Notes under the pieces: generated by a model
The model's database searches: none
Told to the model about the DNA's origin: nothing
What the model saw: only the letters and a program-made list of their open reading frames with translations
Part shown: in pieces, positions 45,676 through 54,603 of the stretch
How the letters are laid out: the number at the start of each line of letters is the position of its first letter
Position numbering within the stretch: the stretch's first letter is position 1
Assembly: GCA_021774255.1 (NCBI GenBank)
Contig: JAJFJF010000018.1
Coordinates: 18,868 to 82,867 of the forward strand
DNA from: Gammaproteobacteria bacterium
GTDB taxonomy: Bacteria > Pseudomonadota > Gammaproteobacteria > JAJFJF01
Direction: 5' to 3'
Length of the DNA: 64,000 bases
Made by a program: the position numbers and the translations under genes

Positions 45676-47742
45676 CTATGTTGTGCCTATGTTATTGATC
45701 CCTTTATCTTGTAAGAGCGCATCAATACGCGGGGGGCGCCCACGAAAATCAATAAACAACTCCATCGGTTGACGTGTTCCACCTTGCTCAAGAATATTTT
45801 TTAAAAAAGCAGTACCGGCTTGCTTGTTAAAAATACCTTTTTCTTTAAATAGCGAAAACGCATCACAAGCAAGCAGATCCGCCCATAAGTAACTGTAATA
45901 GCCTGCCGCATAACCGCCTGAAAAAACATGTGTAAAACTATTTTGAAAACGATTAAAGGCAGGCGGCAGAAAAACAGCCACCTGCTCGCGCACATCGTCT
46001 AATATTTTTTGTACTGGAACAGACTGTACAGCATCACCTTTCTGGTGCAGCGTTATATCAAATAATGCAAATTCAATCTGGCGCAATAACTGCATCGCAG
46101 ATTGAAAGTTTTTGGCAGCAAGCATCTTATTAAAAAGCGCTTTCGGCAATGACTCCTTTGTTTCCGCATGTTCAGAGATCATACTGAGCACTTCTTCTTG
46201 CCAACAAAAATGTTCCATAAACTGGCTGGGCAGTTCGACCGCGTCCCATGGCACACCATTAATGCCTGACACGCTCGGGTAATCCACCTGCGTCAATAAA
46301 TGATGTAAACCATGACCAAACTCGTGAAATAACGTCGTCACATCATCGTGCGTTAAGCGCGCGACCTGATCTGCCGCCGGCGCTGAGAAGTTACAAACCA
46401 AATAAGCAACCGGTAATTGTATCGCATCGCTTTTGCTGCGCCGGCGTACTTGGCATTCGTCCATCCACGCGCCTCCTCGCTTATGGGCGCGCGCATAAAG
46501 ATCTAAATAAAAAGCGCCGCGCCGTTTCCCTGCGCTATCCGATATTTCAAAATAACGTGCCGCGTCGTGCCAAACCGGCAGCCCCGTTTTCTCTTTTATA
46601 TGGATATCATATAAACGCTCTGCCAATGAGAACAATCCGGCCAACACACGATCAATGGGGAAATACGCGCGCAACATCTCTTGCGAAACCGCATACTTTG
46701 CTTGACGCATTTTCTCACTGAAATACGCAACATCCCATGCCGCCAACGTAGCCACACCTTCTTGCGCCGCAAACTGTTGCAACGCAGCAAGCTCGTCACG
46801 CCCCTGATCACACGCGCGCTTACTCAAGTCTTGCAAGAAATGAATCACCTCATCAGCATTGTCTGCCATTTTCGTGGCCAACGAATAGGCCACATAATTT
46901 TCAAAACCGAGTAGCTTGGCTTTTTCATCACGTAAGGCAACAATTTTTTTTATCAAATCGGTGTTATCCCAGCGCCCGGCGTCTGGCCCCTGATCAGACG
47001 CACGCGTGGTGTACGCGCGATACAGTTTTTCACGCAGCTTTCTATCTTCCGCATACGTCACCACAGCAATATAGTCTGGCGCCTCTAACCCAATCAGCCA
47101 ACCCGGCTTATCCGTGGCTTTTGCCGCTCGCGCAAAAGCCTGTTTGTTGTGCTCAGGGATCCCTTCTACCTGTGCTGCGTCTGTCACATGCACTTTCCAG
47201 GCGTCGGTGGCATCTAATACATTTTTTGAAAATTGATTGCTTAAAGAGGTAAGCTCTTGCTGAATGGCTTTATAACGTGCTTTGTCATCTTTCGACAAGG
47301 CCACACCTGACAAGCGAAAATCACGCAAAGCATCCTCAATCACTTTATGCTGCGCCCCATCCAGTGCTTGGTATGCCGGTGAATCTTTTATTGCTTGAAT
47401 GGCCTGATACAACGCTTCATGTTGACCCATCTCGGTAGAATAGGCTGATAGCTTGGGCAAGCAGGCATCAAAAGCTTTGCGCAGTGCCGCGGAGTCAGCC
47501 ACGCTATGCAAATGCTGCGCCGGTGACCACACTTTATCTAAGCGATCCCCCATCTCATCCAGCGGTTGCATGAGATTTCCCCAGGTAAACGCACCTTTCT
47601 GCGCAAGTAATGCTTGCAGCGCCGCGCGATTTTCTGCGAGTACCTGGTCAAGCGCCGGTTCAATATGCGCGGGCGTAATTTGATCAAAGGGCGGGGTATC
47701 TTGCCAATTTAATAACGGGTTGTTGGTTCCATCAACATTCAT
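45676..47742 (-). CDS. prlC: Oligopeptidase A (M3 family)
   Basis: This 688-residue cytoplasmic zinc metallopeptidase degrades peptides left by larger proteases and cleaved signal peptides. The zinc motif is HEFGHGLHHLL, with the downstream Glu in the ELPSQFMEHFCW region. The N-terminal PFDQITPAHIEPALDQVLAENRAAL is typical of OpdA. It starts 5 bp after glmS, so the two are one transcription unit. Confidence 0.95.
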   Translation of the reverse strand: MNVDGTNNPLLNWQDTPPFDQITPAHIEPALDQVLAENRAALQALLAQKGAFTWGNLMQPLDEMGDRLDKVWSPAQHLHSVADSAALRKAFDACLPKLSAYSTEMGQHEALYQAIQAIKDSPAYQALDGAQHKVIEDALRDFRLSGVALSKDDKARYKAIQQELTSLSNQFSKNVLDATDAWKVHVTDAAQVEGIPEHNKQAFARAAKATDKPGWLIGLEAPDYIAVVTYAEDRKLREKLYRAYTTRASDQGPDAGRWDNTDLIKKIVALRDEKAKLLGFENYVAYSLATKMADNADEVIHFLQDLSKRACDQGRDELAALQQFAAQEGVATLAAWDVAYFSEKMRQAKYAVSQEMLRAYFPIDRVLAGLFSLAERLYDIHIKEKTGLPVWHDAARYFEISDSAGKRRGAFYLDLYARAHKRGGAWMDECQVRRRSKSDAIQLPVAYLVCNFSAPAADQVARLTHDDVTTLFHEFGHGLHHLLTQVDYPSVSGINGVPWDAVELPSQFMEHFCWQEEVLSMISEHAETKESLPKALFNKMLAAKNFQSAMQLLRQIEFALFDITLHQKGDAVQSVPVQKILDDVREQVAVFLPPAFNRFQNSFTHVFSGGYAAGYYSYLWADLLACDAFSLFKEKGIFNKQAGTAFLKNILEQGGTRQPMELFIDFRGRPPRIDALLQDKGINNIGTT

Positions 47743-47747
47743 ATTTT

Positions 47748-49586
47748 TTACTCGACGGTCACGGATTTTGCTAAATTACGCGGCTGATCAACATCCGTGC
47801 CTCGCAACACAGCCACATGGTAGGCAAGCAACTGTAATGGCAAGGTGAATAAAATAGGCGCGACTATCATTTCATTTTCGTTTTCCAGCGACGCGGGCAC
47901 TTGGATCACCGTCATGCCCGGTGAGGCTTCAATATGTGCATCGGTGAATACGATAAGCTCACCCCCGCGCGCATGGACTTCTGCCAAGTTGGCTTTTAAT
48001 TTTTCGACCAAGCCGTTTTTGGGCGCCACCACGACCACCGGCATGTCATTATCAACCAACGCGAGCGGGCCGTGTTTTAATTCACCTGCAGGGTAAGCTT
48101 CTGCATGAATATAAGAGATCTCTTTTAGTTTGAGCGCACCTTCCAGTGCAATGGGGTAGTGCACCCCTCTTCCTAAAAAGAGGGCGTGCTGTTTTTCAGC
48201 AAAGCGCTGTGCGACGACTTTAATTTCTTCGTCCAATTTAAGCACAGCTTGCACCCGCTGTGGCAGTTGCTGGAGTTCGTTCAAAATGGTTTTTTCGGTT
48301 TCTGAAGACAACGTATGCTGCCGACCAAGTAATACACATAATATTAGCAACGCGGTAAGCTGCGTGGTAAACGCTTTTGTGGATGCCACACCAATTTCAG
48401 GACCGGCATGTGTTAATAGCGCCGCGTCAGACTCCCGCACTAATGTGCTCTCTGCCACATTGCAAATCGTCAGACTTGCCAAATAATCTGCTTTGGCTGC
48501 GCGCAATGCCGCTAGCGTATCGGCTGTTTCACCGGATTGTGAAAGCGTCACCAGTAACGTACCCGGTTGAACAACCGGCTTTCGATAGCGATATTCACTG
48601 GCCACTTCCACTTGGCACGGGATCCCGGCCAAGCCTTCAAACCAATAACGCGCCACCATGCCCGCATGGTAACTCGTGCCACAGGCAATAATTTGTACCG
48701 CTTTTACTTTTTTTAATAGGCTTTCCGCGCCATGACCAAAAATGGCATTCTCTAACGCCGACATATCCGCGTGCAAGCGCCCTTCTAAACAGTCTGCAAT
48801 GGCACTAGGCTGCTCGAAAATTTCTTTCAACATATAGTGCCGGTATTTACCCCGATCGGCTTGTGTCACCGACAAGGTGTTTGTTTGGACATCGCGCTCA
48901 ACAACATGACCTGCTGGATCATAAATCGTGACACCTGTGCGTGAAACTTGCGCAATATCGCCTTCTTCAAGGTACATAAAAGATTGGACAACGGGCAAGA
49001 GCGCCAATTGATCAGAGGCAATAAAATGTTCACCGATCCCGACACCAATCACGAGCGGACTGCCCTGACGTACCGCAATCAGGGAATCAGGCTGACTCGC
49101 ATCCATGATCAAAAGCGCATAGGCGCCTTTTAATAATGTAACAACGTGTTGCGTGGCCGCTAATAAATCCATGCCGGCGCGCCGTGCCTGATGGATCAAA
49201 TGCACCACCACTTCAGAATCGGTATCGGAATCAAATTGATAACCGGCAGACACTAGCTGCTGCCGCAGCTCGGCATGGTTTTCAATAATGCCGTTGTGCA
49301 CCAGTGCCACCGTGTCAGAACACAGCGGGTGCGCATTACGTTCTTCCGGTTTACCATGTGTTGCCCAACGGGTATGCGCGATACCGGTGCCACCTTGCAA
49401 GGAGTGCTTCTCCAGCTTGTCCGTCAATGTGCCCACTTTGCCATGCGTGCGCACGCGCACGACCGCATGGTTATCGATCGTTGCCAAACCCGCCGAATCG
49501 TAACCGCGGTATTCCAGCCGTTTTAAGCCCGCAAATAAAACTGGCGCCGCGTCACGTTGCGCGATCGCCCCCATAATTCCACACAT
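47748..49586 (-). CDS. glmS: Glutamine-fructose-6-phosphate aminotransferase (isomerizing)
   Basis: This 612-residue enzyme makes glucosamine-6-phosphate for peptidoglycan and lipid A. The N-terminal nucleophile Cys2 is in [12 protein letters not shown]. The glutaminase domain contains [10 protein letters not shown], and two SIS domains follow ([37 protein letters not shown]). The C-terminus [11 protein letters not shown] is conserved. No glmS ribozyme is expected or seen. The 228 bp shared with the divergent CBS gene contain a TATACT at 49731-49736 suited to the plus-strand gene. Confidence 0.97.
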   Translation of the reverse strand: MCGIMGAIAQRDAAPVLFAGLKRLEYRGYDSAGLATIDNHAVVRVRTHGKVGTLTDKLEKHSLQGGTGIAHTRWATHGKPEERNAHPLCSDTVALVHNGIIENHAELRQQLVSAGYQFDSDTDSEVVVHLIHQARRAGMDLLAATQHVVTLLKGAYALLIMDASQPDSLIAVRQGSPLVIGVGIGEHFIASDQLALLPVVQSFMYLEEGDIAQVSRTGVTIYDPAGHVVERDVQTNTLSVTQADRGKYRHYMLKEIFEQPSAIADCLEGRLHADMSALENAIFGHGAESLLKKVKAVQIIACGTSYHAGMVARYWFEGLAGIPCQVEVASEYRYRKPVVQPGTLLVTLSQSGETADTLAALRAAKADYLASLTICNVAESTLVRESDAALLTHAGPEIGVASTKAFTTQLTALLILCVLLGRQHTLSSETEKTILNELQQLPQRVQAVLKLDEEIKVVAQRFAEKQHALFLGRGVHYPIALEGALKLKEISYIHAEAYPAGELKHGPLALVDNDMPVVVVAPKNGLVEKLKANLAEVHARGGELIVFTDAHIEASPGMTVIQVPASLENENEMIVAPILFTLPLQLLAYHVAVLRGTDVDQPRNLAKSVTVE

Positions 49587-49814
49587 ATCTAAGCCTACTG
49601 TTAATTATTATCTTTCGATATTATCATTCAATTTGAACATTCTACCGTGAAAACCCCTTCTGCGCGAAGTCGATCCGCCGACAAACAAAACCTTTGCCCG
49701 AACAAGTTAGCCGGCTTAATAATAATTGTCTATACTTTAAGAAAGAAGAAAAAGTCTCAAGCAGGAAAGGAAGTCTTAGCTTATTGAATAATTTAATATT
49801 TTAAGGAGTCTGCC

Positions 49815-50240
49815 ATGTTAGTACGTGAAGCAATGACAAAAAAACCCGAATATATTCCCCCTACCATGACCTTGGAAGAAGCTGCCCACGAGATGCGGGA
49901 TGACGATCTTGGATTCTTACCTATTGGCGAAAATGAGAAGCTGATCGGTGTCGTCACTGATCGCGACATCGCCATACGCGCGGTTGCTGAAGGCAAAGAT
50001 CCGCACACGACACCTGTGCGCGACGTGATGACCGAGAAAGTCTTGTACTGCTATGAAAAAGACGACATCAAAACAGCCGCCAAAAGTATGGAAGAACAGC
50101 AAATCCGCCGCTTGATTGTTTTAGATAAAGACAAACAATTATGCGGTGTATTGACCATGGGTGATATTGCAACCAAATGCCATGACGAGCATTTATGTTC
50201 AGAAGTCGTGGAGTCTGTCTGTCAAAAAACACACCATTGA
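49815..50240 (+). CDS. Two-CBS-domain protein
   Basis: This 141-residue protein consists of a tandem CBS pair (Bateman module): MLVREAMTKKPEYIPPTMTLEEAAHEM and VRDVMTEKVLYCYEKDDIKTAAKSM, each followed by the LIGVVTDRDIAIRA or LCGVLTMGDIA strand-helix. Such stand-alone modules bind adenine nucleotides and act as energy or stress sensors. AAGGAG is 7 nt before the ATG. A probable promoter has TTAGCC (49707-49712), 18 bp, TATACT (49731-49736). It is a monocistronic gene facing asd. Confidence 0.9.
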   Translation: MLVREAMTKKPEYIPPTMTLEEAAHEMRDDDLGFLPIGENEKLIGVVTDRDIAIRAVAEGKDPHTTPVRDVMTEKVLYCYEKDDIKTAAKSMEEQQIRRLIVLDKDKQLCGVLTMGDIATKCHDEHLCSEVVESVCQKTHH

Positions 50241-50261
50241 TCGGTTAAAAAGGTGCAGGTC

Positions 50262-50306
50262 GGAATAAGCGTGAACCTAAGCCATGCTTAGCTTTGCGCT
50301 TATCCC
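50262..50306. terminator. Hairpin between convergent genes
   Basis: GGAATAAGCG (50262-50271) pairs with CGCTTATCCC (50297-50306) with one mismatch, with an inner stem CTAAG/CTTAG. It is a bidirectional terminator candidate between the CBS gene and asd, and resembles REP-like GGATAAGCG elements. Confidence 0.5.
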
Positions 50307-50335
50307 GCATACGCAGCATACGCAATCAAAACGAA

Positions 50336-51325
50336 TCACAACAACTCTGCAATTTGAATCGCATTAAGCGCCGCGCCTTTGTATAACTGATCGGCCACCA
50401 CCCAAAAAGCTAAACCATTTTTGCTCGCAATGTCTTCGCGGATCCGCCCGACATAGGTTTCTTGTGTTTGCGCCACTTCCATCGGGGTGGGGTACCCTCC
50501 CGGTTCTCGGCTATCTTTAACAATAATGCCCGGTGCCGTGCTCAATAATCGTTTTGCCTCTTCCACACTTAATTTATCACGCGTTTCAATTTGAATCGCT
50601 TCTGAGTGGGCGCGCATCACGGGTACCCGTACACAGGTTGCCGAGATGGGCAAATCAGGTACCCCTAAAATTTTGCGCGTCTCATCCACCATTTTCATTT
50701 CTTCTTTGGTGTAGCCATTTTCCATAAACACATCGATATGCGGTAATACATTTAAAGCAATAGGCACCGGATAAAAATCAGATTGTAACGGTTTATCTTG
50801 TGTAAAAGCATGCAGCTGATCACACAGCTCTTCAATGGCAGCTTGACCGGAACCTGACACAGCTTGATACGTTGATACAATCACACGCGTGAGTTGCGCA
50901 GCACGATGCAATGGCGCTAACGCCACGACCATCTGAATCGTTGAGCAATTTGGATTGGCAATAATACCGTGATGTGCGGCGGCGGCCTCAGGATTCACTT
51001 CCGGCACAACAAGCGGCACGTCATCTTGCAGACGAAACGCACTGCTATTGTCGATCACCACCGCACCGGCTTCGACGGCCTGGGGTGCAAAATGCAGGCT
51101 GTGCTCACCACCGGCTGCAAAAAAAACAATATCCATCCCTTCGAAAGAATGCGGCGTGAGCATCTCAACCGTGAGCGGCTCTCCTTTAAATAAAATTTGT
51201 TTGCCGACAGATCGTTCAGACGCCAGCAAGCGCAAACTTGCCAACGGAAAATCACGCTTCTCTAATATTTCAATAAACGCAGTGCCCACCGCGCCGGTCG
51301 CACCGGCAATTGCAACATGTTTCAT
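50336..51325 (-). CDS. asd: Aspartate-semialdehyde dehydrogenase
   Basis: This 329-residue NADP-dependent enzyme provides the branch point to lysine/diaminopimelate, methionine and threonine. The nucleotide motif is VAIAGATGAVGTAFIEIL, the active-site Cys is in ANPNCSTIQMVVAL and the later catalytic region is RVPVMRAHSEAIQIE. AAGGTGAGAAC precedes the ATG. It belongs to the Asd2 (Gram-positive-like/USG) subclass judging by length and motifs. It starts 27 bp after znuB and is probably the last gene of that transcript. Confidence 0.95.
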   Translation of the reverse strand: MKHVAIAGATGAVGTAFIEILEKRDFPLASLRLLASERSVGKQILFKGEPLTVEMLTPHSFEGMDIVFFAAGGEHSLHFAPQAVEAGAVVIDNSSAFRLQDDVPLVVPEVNPEAAAAHHGIIANPNCSTIQMVVALAPLHRAAQLTRVIVSTYQAVSGSGQAAIEELCDQLHAFTQDKPLQSDFYPVPIALNVLPHIDVFMENGYTKEEMKMVDETRKILGVPDLPISATCVRVPVMRAHSEAIQIETRDKLSVEEAKRLLSTAPGIIVKDSREPGGYPTPMEVAQTQETYVGRIREDIASKNGLAFWVVADQLYKGAALNAIQIAELL

Positions 51326-51352
51326 GTTCTCACCTTTTTACTTCTCTCTTCT

Positions 51353-52144
51353 TTAAATGCGCTGCCGCAAGGGCAACACACTGCTCAATATAAATAATAA
51401 CGCCGCGGCGACCACAATTGCTGGGCCTGTTGGAATATCCCACTGTAAAGAACCCAACACCCCCATCACCACAGCAAGCGCACCACACACACTGGCGCCG
51501 ACAGCCATTTGTTCCGGGGTGCGCGCAAAATGTCGCGCGGTGGCAGCAGGAATAATTAATAACGACGTAATGAGTAATATACCCACCACCTTCATCGCCA
51601 AGGCGATCACAACCGCAACCAGCAACACAAATGCGATGCGCAGCCATGTCACCGGCACGCCTTCCACCTGCGCGAGTTCTTCATGTAGGGTCACCGCCAG
51701 CAGCGACGACCACAGCCACGCCAGTAACGATAATACCAGCACCGCCCCCAGCAATCCCCACCACAATTCTTGTGAGCTGATCGCTAAAATGTCGCCAAAT
51801 AAATATGCCATCAAGTCGACACGCACCCCTTCCAGCAAAGCCAACACCACCAAACCTAAGGCTAGGGTGCTGTGCGCTAAAATACCCAATAAGGTGTCAC
51901 TTGCAATACGTTGCTGCCCTTGCCACCACACGAGCAATAAGGCCACCACCACGCACACCAGCATCACGCTGACACTTAAGTCTACATGAAATAAAAAACC
52001 CAAAGCCACGCCCAGCAAGGCTGCGTGCGACAAGCTATCACCAAAATACGCCATGCGTCGCCACACCACCAAGGCACCCAGTGGCCCGGCGATCACCGCG
52101 ACACCGATACCGCCCAGTAATGCACGTAAAATAAAATCACTCAT
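51353..52144 (-). CDS. znuB: Zinc ABC transporter permease
   Basis: This 263-residue ABC-3 family permease has about seven to eight helices. It opens FILRALLGGIGVAVIAGPLGALVVWRRMAYFGDSLSHAALLGVALG, the conserved family start, and contains KVVGILLITSLLIIPAATARHFA. It pairs with the ZnuC ATPase, which lies 1.5 kb upstream beyond an AbiE toxin-antitoxin pair. Its ATG overlaps the stop of the AbiEii gene by 4 bp. A substrate-binding ZnuA gene is not in the window. Confidence 0.92.
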   Translation of the reverse strand: MSDFILRALLGGIGVAVIAGPLGALVVWRRMAYFGDSLSHAALLGVALGFLFHVDLSVSVMLVCVVVALLLVWWQGQQRIASDTLLGILAHSTLALGLVVLALLEGVRVDLMAYLFGDILAISSQELWWGLLGAVLVLSLLAWLWSSLLAVTLHEELAQVEGVPVTWLRIAFVLLVAVVIALAMKVVGILLITSLLIIPAATARHFARTPEQMAVGASVCGALAVVMGVLGSLQWDIPTGPAIVVAAALLFILSSVLPLRQRI

Positions 52145-53034
52145 TGGCTAACGCTACTCTGGACATTTTCAAAAAGCACCGTCATTTCATTTTCTAAAAA
52201 ACTATAAAATTTTTCTTTGGCAAGTGTTCTTTCCTGATCGATCAGTGGAATAAAACGTGACATTTGTTCTTTAAAAGCCTTTCCATGAATAATCTCTGGG
52301 AGTTTTGATAGCATTTTTTTTAGGTCGCCCGAATAATCCTTCACACCATAGTCAGCAATTTTATGTTTTACTAAATCAAAGTTAGGCTCAGCCCCTTGTT
52401 TTTGCAGCCATTGCAAATCCCAAATATCTCGATATCTAATGTATTTCTGGCAGCTTGGAAATGCAATTAGTTTATCTGCCATAATTTCATCCAGGCTTTC
52501 TACCATAATGAGCACATCCGTGTAGCCGTCTGGCAAGAAGTCATAATTAATTTGAAGCGCTCGTGCTTGGCGAGAATAAGCCGGCACATTCGCCACTTCA
52601 ACTTTGATCATTTGTTTTGGAATATCCGGGCGTGCTTTCGATGTCACTACTCTAATTTGCCACTTGTTAACGTTGACGTCTTGATAACTGGATTCTTTTG
52701 TCAACTCGCCGGGTTCTTTTACAAAAACATCCAAGCCATAGCGACCACCAATGTAGGTTTCAATGCACGCTTTCATTTTCATTAAATCTGTTTTGTGAAA
52801 ATCTTTTCCCCCAACAAAATCTAGATCTTCGCTAAACCGTGAGGCACCGTAACATAAGCGTAACGATGTGCCACCCTGAAAGGTTAATTTATCCAGTAAA
52901 TTTTCTCTATCTAATACAAATAAAATATCATAGTGCAGCAACTCTTTTTCAACGACAGGGCGCATATGCGCTCTTTCGTCAAGCTGCATGGCCTTGTTAA
53001 CAAGCACCTGAAAGTTTTCTTTATCATTACTCAT
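52141..53034 (-). CDS. abiEii: AbiEii-type nucleotidyltransferase toxin
   Basis: This 297-residue member of the AbiEii/AbiGii family is the toxin of type IV-like AbiE systems used in phage defence and plasmid maintenance. The nucleotidyltransferase core is FQGGTSLRLCYGASRFSEDLDFVGG (GTSLR and the metal-binding DLDF). A later helix region MVESLDEIMADKLIAF is typical. The start overlaps the antitoxin gene by 8 bp, and the 3' end overlaps znuB. The position inside the zinc transporter operon is odd. Confidence 0.88.
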   Translation of the reverse strand: MSNDKENFQVLVNKAMQLDERAHMRPVVEKELLHYDILFVLDRENLLDKLTFQGGTSLRLCYGASRFSEDLDFVGGKDFHKTDLMKMKACIETYIGGRYGLDVFVKEPGELTKESSYQDVNVNKWQIRVVTSKARPDIPKQMIKVEVANVPAYSRQARALQINYDFLPDGYTDVLIMVESLDEIMADKLIAFPSCQKYIRYRDIWDLQWLQKQGAEPNFDLVKHKIADYGVKDYSGDLKKMLSKLPEIIHGKAFKEQMSRFIPLIDQERTLAKEKFYSFLENEMTVLFENVQSSVSQ

Positions 53035-53563
53035 TAATGACGTCTACATTAACCATATTAATATTGCGGCCAACGCGCTTTAAATCACGCCAAGCCGTTT
53101 GTTTGGAAGCAATGCGCAGCGGTCGATTTTCTACTGTTTTGATCCCATCAAGAATATCTTTCACTGCACGCTTTGTATGTGTGAATTCAATAATACCATA
53201 AGGCGTTTTGTAAGTACCTGCACGACCTGTCGTCATAACGGTCAGTCTATCTACCAGAATTTGCGAAATGGCCCCACACTCTAATAACATGGACTCCAGA
53301 CTGACATAATTATATTTGCCTCGTCTCAGCGCCTTAGCAATATGCTCAATCACATAGCCATCAAAAGACAATGCATGGGGATTCACATACACACCGCGAC
53401 AAGCTCTCACCAGTAGCCTTGCTTTGACTAAACGGCTGAGGCCCTCTGTCAAAGCCTTCGGTTTATCATCCGGAAAAATCTTGTGGAGATCTTGCTTAGT
53501 AAACACATACTTGCCTTGCAAGTCCCACTCTTTTAGTGCTTGAATTAATTGGATTTTATTCAT
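53027..53563 (-). CDS. abiEi: AbiEi-type antitoxin / autorepressor
   Basis: This protein of about 178 residues has an N-terminal winged-helix region (QLIQALKEWDLQGKYVFTKQDLHKIFPDDKPKALTEGLSRLVKARLL) and a C-terminal domain with YVSLESMLLECGAISQ and GIIEFTHTKRAV, as in AbiEi/DUF6088 antitoxins. The frame reaches back to 53605, but the ATG at 53563 (MNKIQLIQAL) is the natural start. It is expected to repress its own promoter. Two 17-bp repeats lie just upstream (53587 and 53650). Confidence 0.82.
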   Translation of the reverse strand: MNKIQLIQALKEWDLQGKYVFTKQDLHKIFPDDKPKALTEGLSRLVKARLLVRACRGVYVNPHALSFDGYVIEHIAKALRRGKYNYVSLESMLLECGAISQILVDRLTVMTTGRAGTYKTPYGIIEFTHTKRAVKDILDGIKTVENRPLRIASKQTAWRDLKRVGRNINMVNVDVINE

Positions 53564-53586
53564 GTATACTCTAATTCTACTTAAAC

Positions 53587-53666
53587 ATAGACTTTCTGTA
53601 TACATGATAGCGGGTTTTCACAGTAAGTGCACAAAAAATCTATTTTTAAATAGACTTTCTGTACAC
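53587..53666 (-). promoter_or_regulatory. Direct repeats upstream of abiEi, probable autoregulatory operator
   Basis: ATAGACTTTCTGTATAC (53587-53603) and ATAGACTTTCTGTACAC (53650-53666) differ at one base and are 63 bp apart. They bracket a plausible minus-strand -10 (TATCAT). Their placement suits control by AbiEi. Confidence 0.6.
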
Positions 53667-53685
53667 TTAAAAACAATTTTGCTAG

Positions 53686-54468
53686 TTAAACTTCTCTTTT
53701 GTCTTCTGAGGCAGGTTTGACCGCACCCATAATATCATGGGCATGATCATGTCGGTGGGTATATACCGCTAAACGCGCCGCTTCCTCACCAAACAGTTCT
53801 AAATAAGCCGGATCTTTTGTCACGGCTTCTGGGTGGCCCGAGCAACACACATGATGATTTAAACATACGACCGTGTCAGTCGCGGCCATCACCAAATGCA
53901 AATCATGTGACACCATTAAAATACCGCAGCCTATTTGGGAGCGGATCTGCGCAATCAATTCATACAATGCGACTTGCCCGCCCACATCGACGCCTTGCAC
54001 GGGCTCATCGAGCACCAATAAGTCTGGTTCGCGCAATAACGCACGCGCCAGCAGCACACGCTGCCACTCTCCACCCGAAATCGTCTGCATCGGCAGCGTG
54101 AGCGTGCCCTCGGCACCCACTTGTTTTAATGCTTTTTTAATGTGCGCCTGCGAAGCCTTTGCTTTTGACCGCAACCCCAGACGTAAAAACCGTTCAACAC
54201 TGAGCGGCAAGCTCGCATCGATATGCAAACGCTGCGGCATATAACCAATACGCAAACCGGGCCGCCGCCAGACGTCTCCTTGGGTCGGTTTTAATAGACC
54301 CAGCACCACGCGCACCAACGTTGTTTTACCCGCGCCATTGGGACCAATCAAGGTAATGATTTTCCCACGTTCAACCGTCAAACTCGCATGCTCGAGCACC
54401 GTTCGCTCAGCAAAACACACACTGACATCGCTAACGGTCATTAATTTTCCCACATTGTTTTCTGACAT
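53686..54468 (-). CDS. znuC: Zinc ABC transporter ATPase
   Basis: This ABC ATPase of metal uptake systems has Walker [19 protein letters not shown], signature [16 protein letters not shown] and Walker [14 protein letters not shown] His-rich C-terminal tail ([10 protein letters not shown]) is typical of ZnuC and may bind zinc. Starts are possible at 54528, 54468 (MSENNVGK, chosen) and 54441 (MTVSDVSV, with GGGAA upstream). The stop is 123 bp before the abiEi start, so the permease gene is separated from it by the AbiE pair. No Zur-like operator is obvious. Confidence 0.88.
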   Translation of the reverse strand: MSENNVGKLMTVSDVSVCFAERTVLEHASLTVERGKIITLIGPNGAGKTTLVRVVLGLLKPTQGDVWRRPGLRIGYMPQRLHIDASLPLSVERFLRLGLRSKAKASQAHIKKALKQVGAEGTLTLPMQTISGGEWQRVLLARALLREPDLLVLDEPVQGVDVGGQVALYELIAQIRSQIGCGILMVSHDLHLVMAATDTVVCLNHHVCCSGHPEAVTKDPAYLELFGEEAARLAVYTHRHDHAHDIMGAVKPASEDKREV

Positions 54469-54550
54469 GGCTACCACGAGACTGGTTCGGCTTGTTTCAA
54501 CAGGCGACATCATACTATTTAGCAACACACAGATGTAAACTTTTTAAAAC

Positions 54551-54574
54551 TTACCTTCGGATGTTACTCCATCA
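54551..54574 (+). promoter_or_regulatory. Box-1-like element before the Pro/Gly-rich gene
   Basis: TTACCTTCGG followed by ATGTTACTCCATC matches box 1 of the GLUG gene family at most positions, with the same AAAACTTACC flank. It lies only 29 bp before the ATG and no box 2 follows, so the arrangement differs from the four GLUG genes. Confidence 0.5.
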
Positions 54575-54603
54575 GTACTGAGCAAAGAATTATTTAAACA
54601 ACG

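Noticed and set aside
47748..49586. glmS ribozyme upstream of glmS
   Set aside because: The leader shows no such structure, and this ribozyme is a Gram-positive feature.
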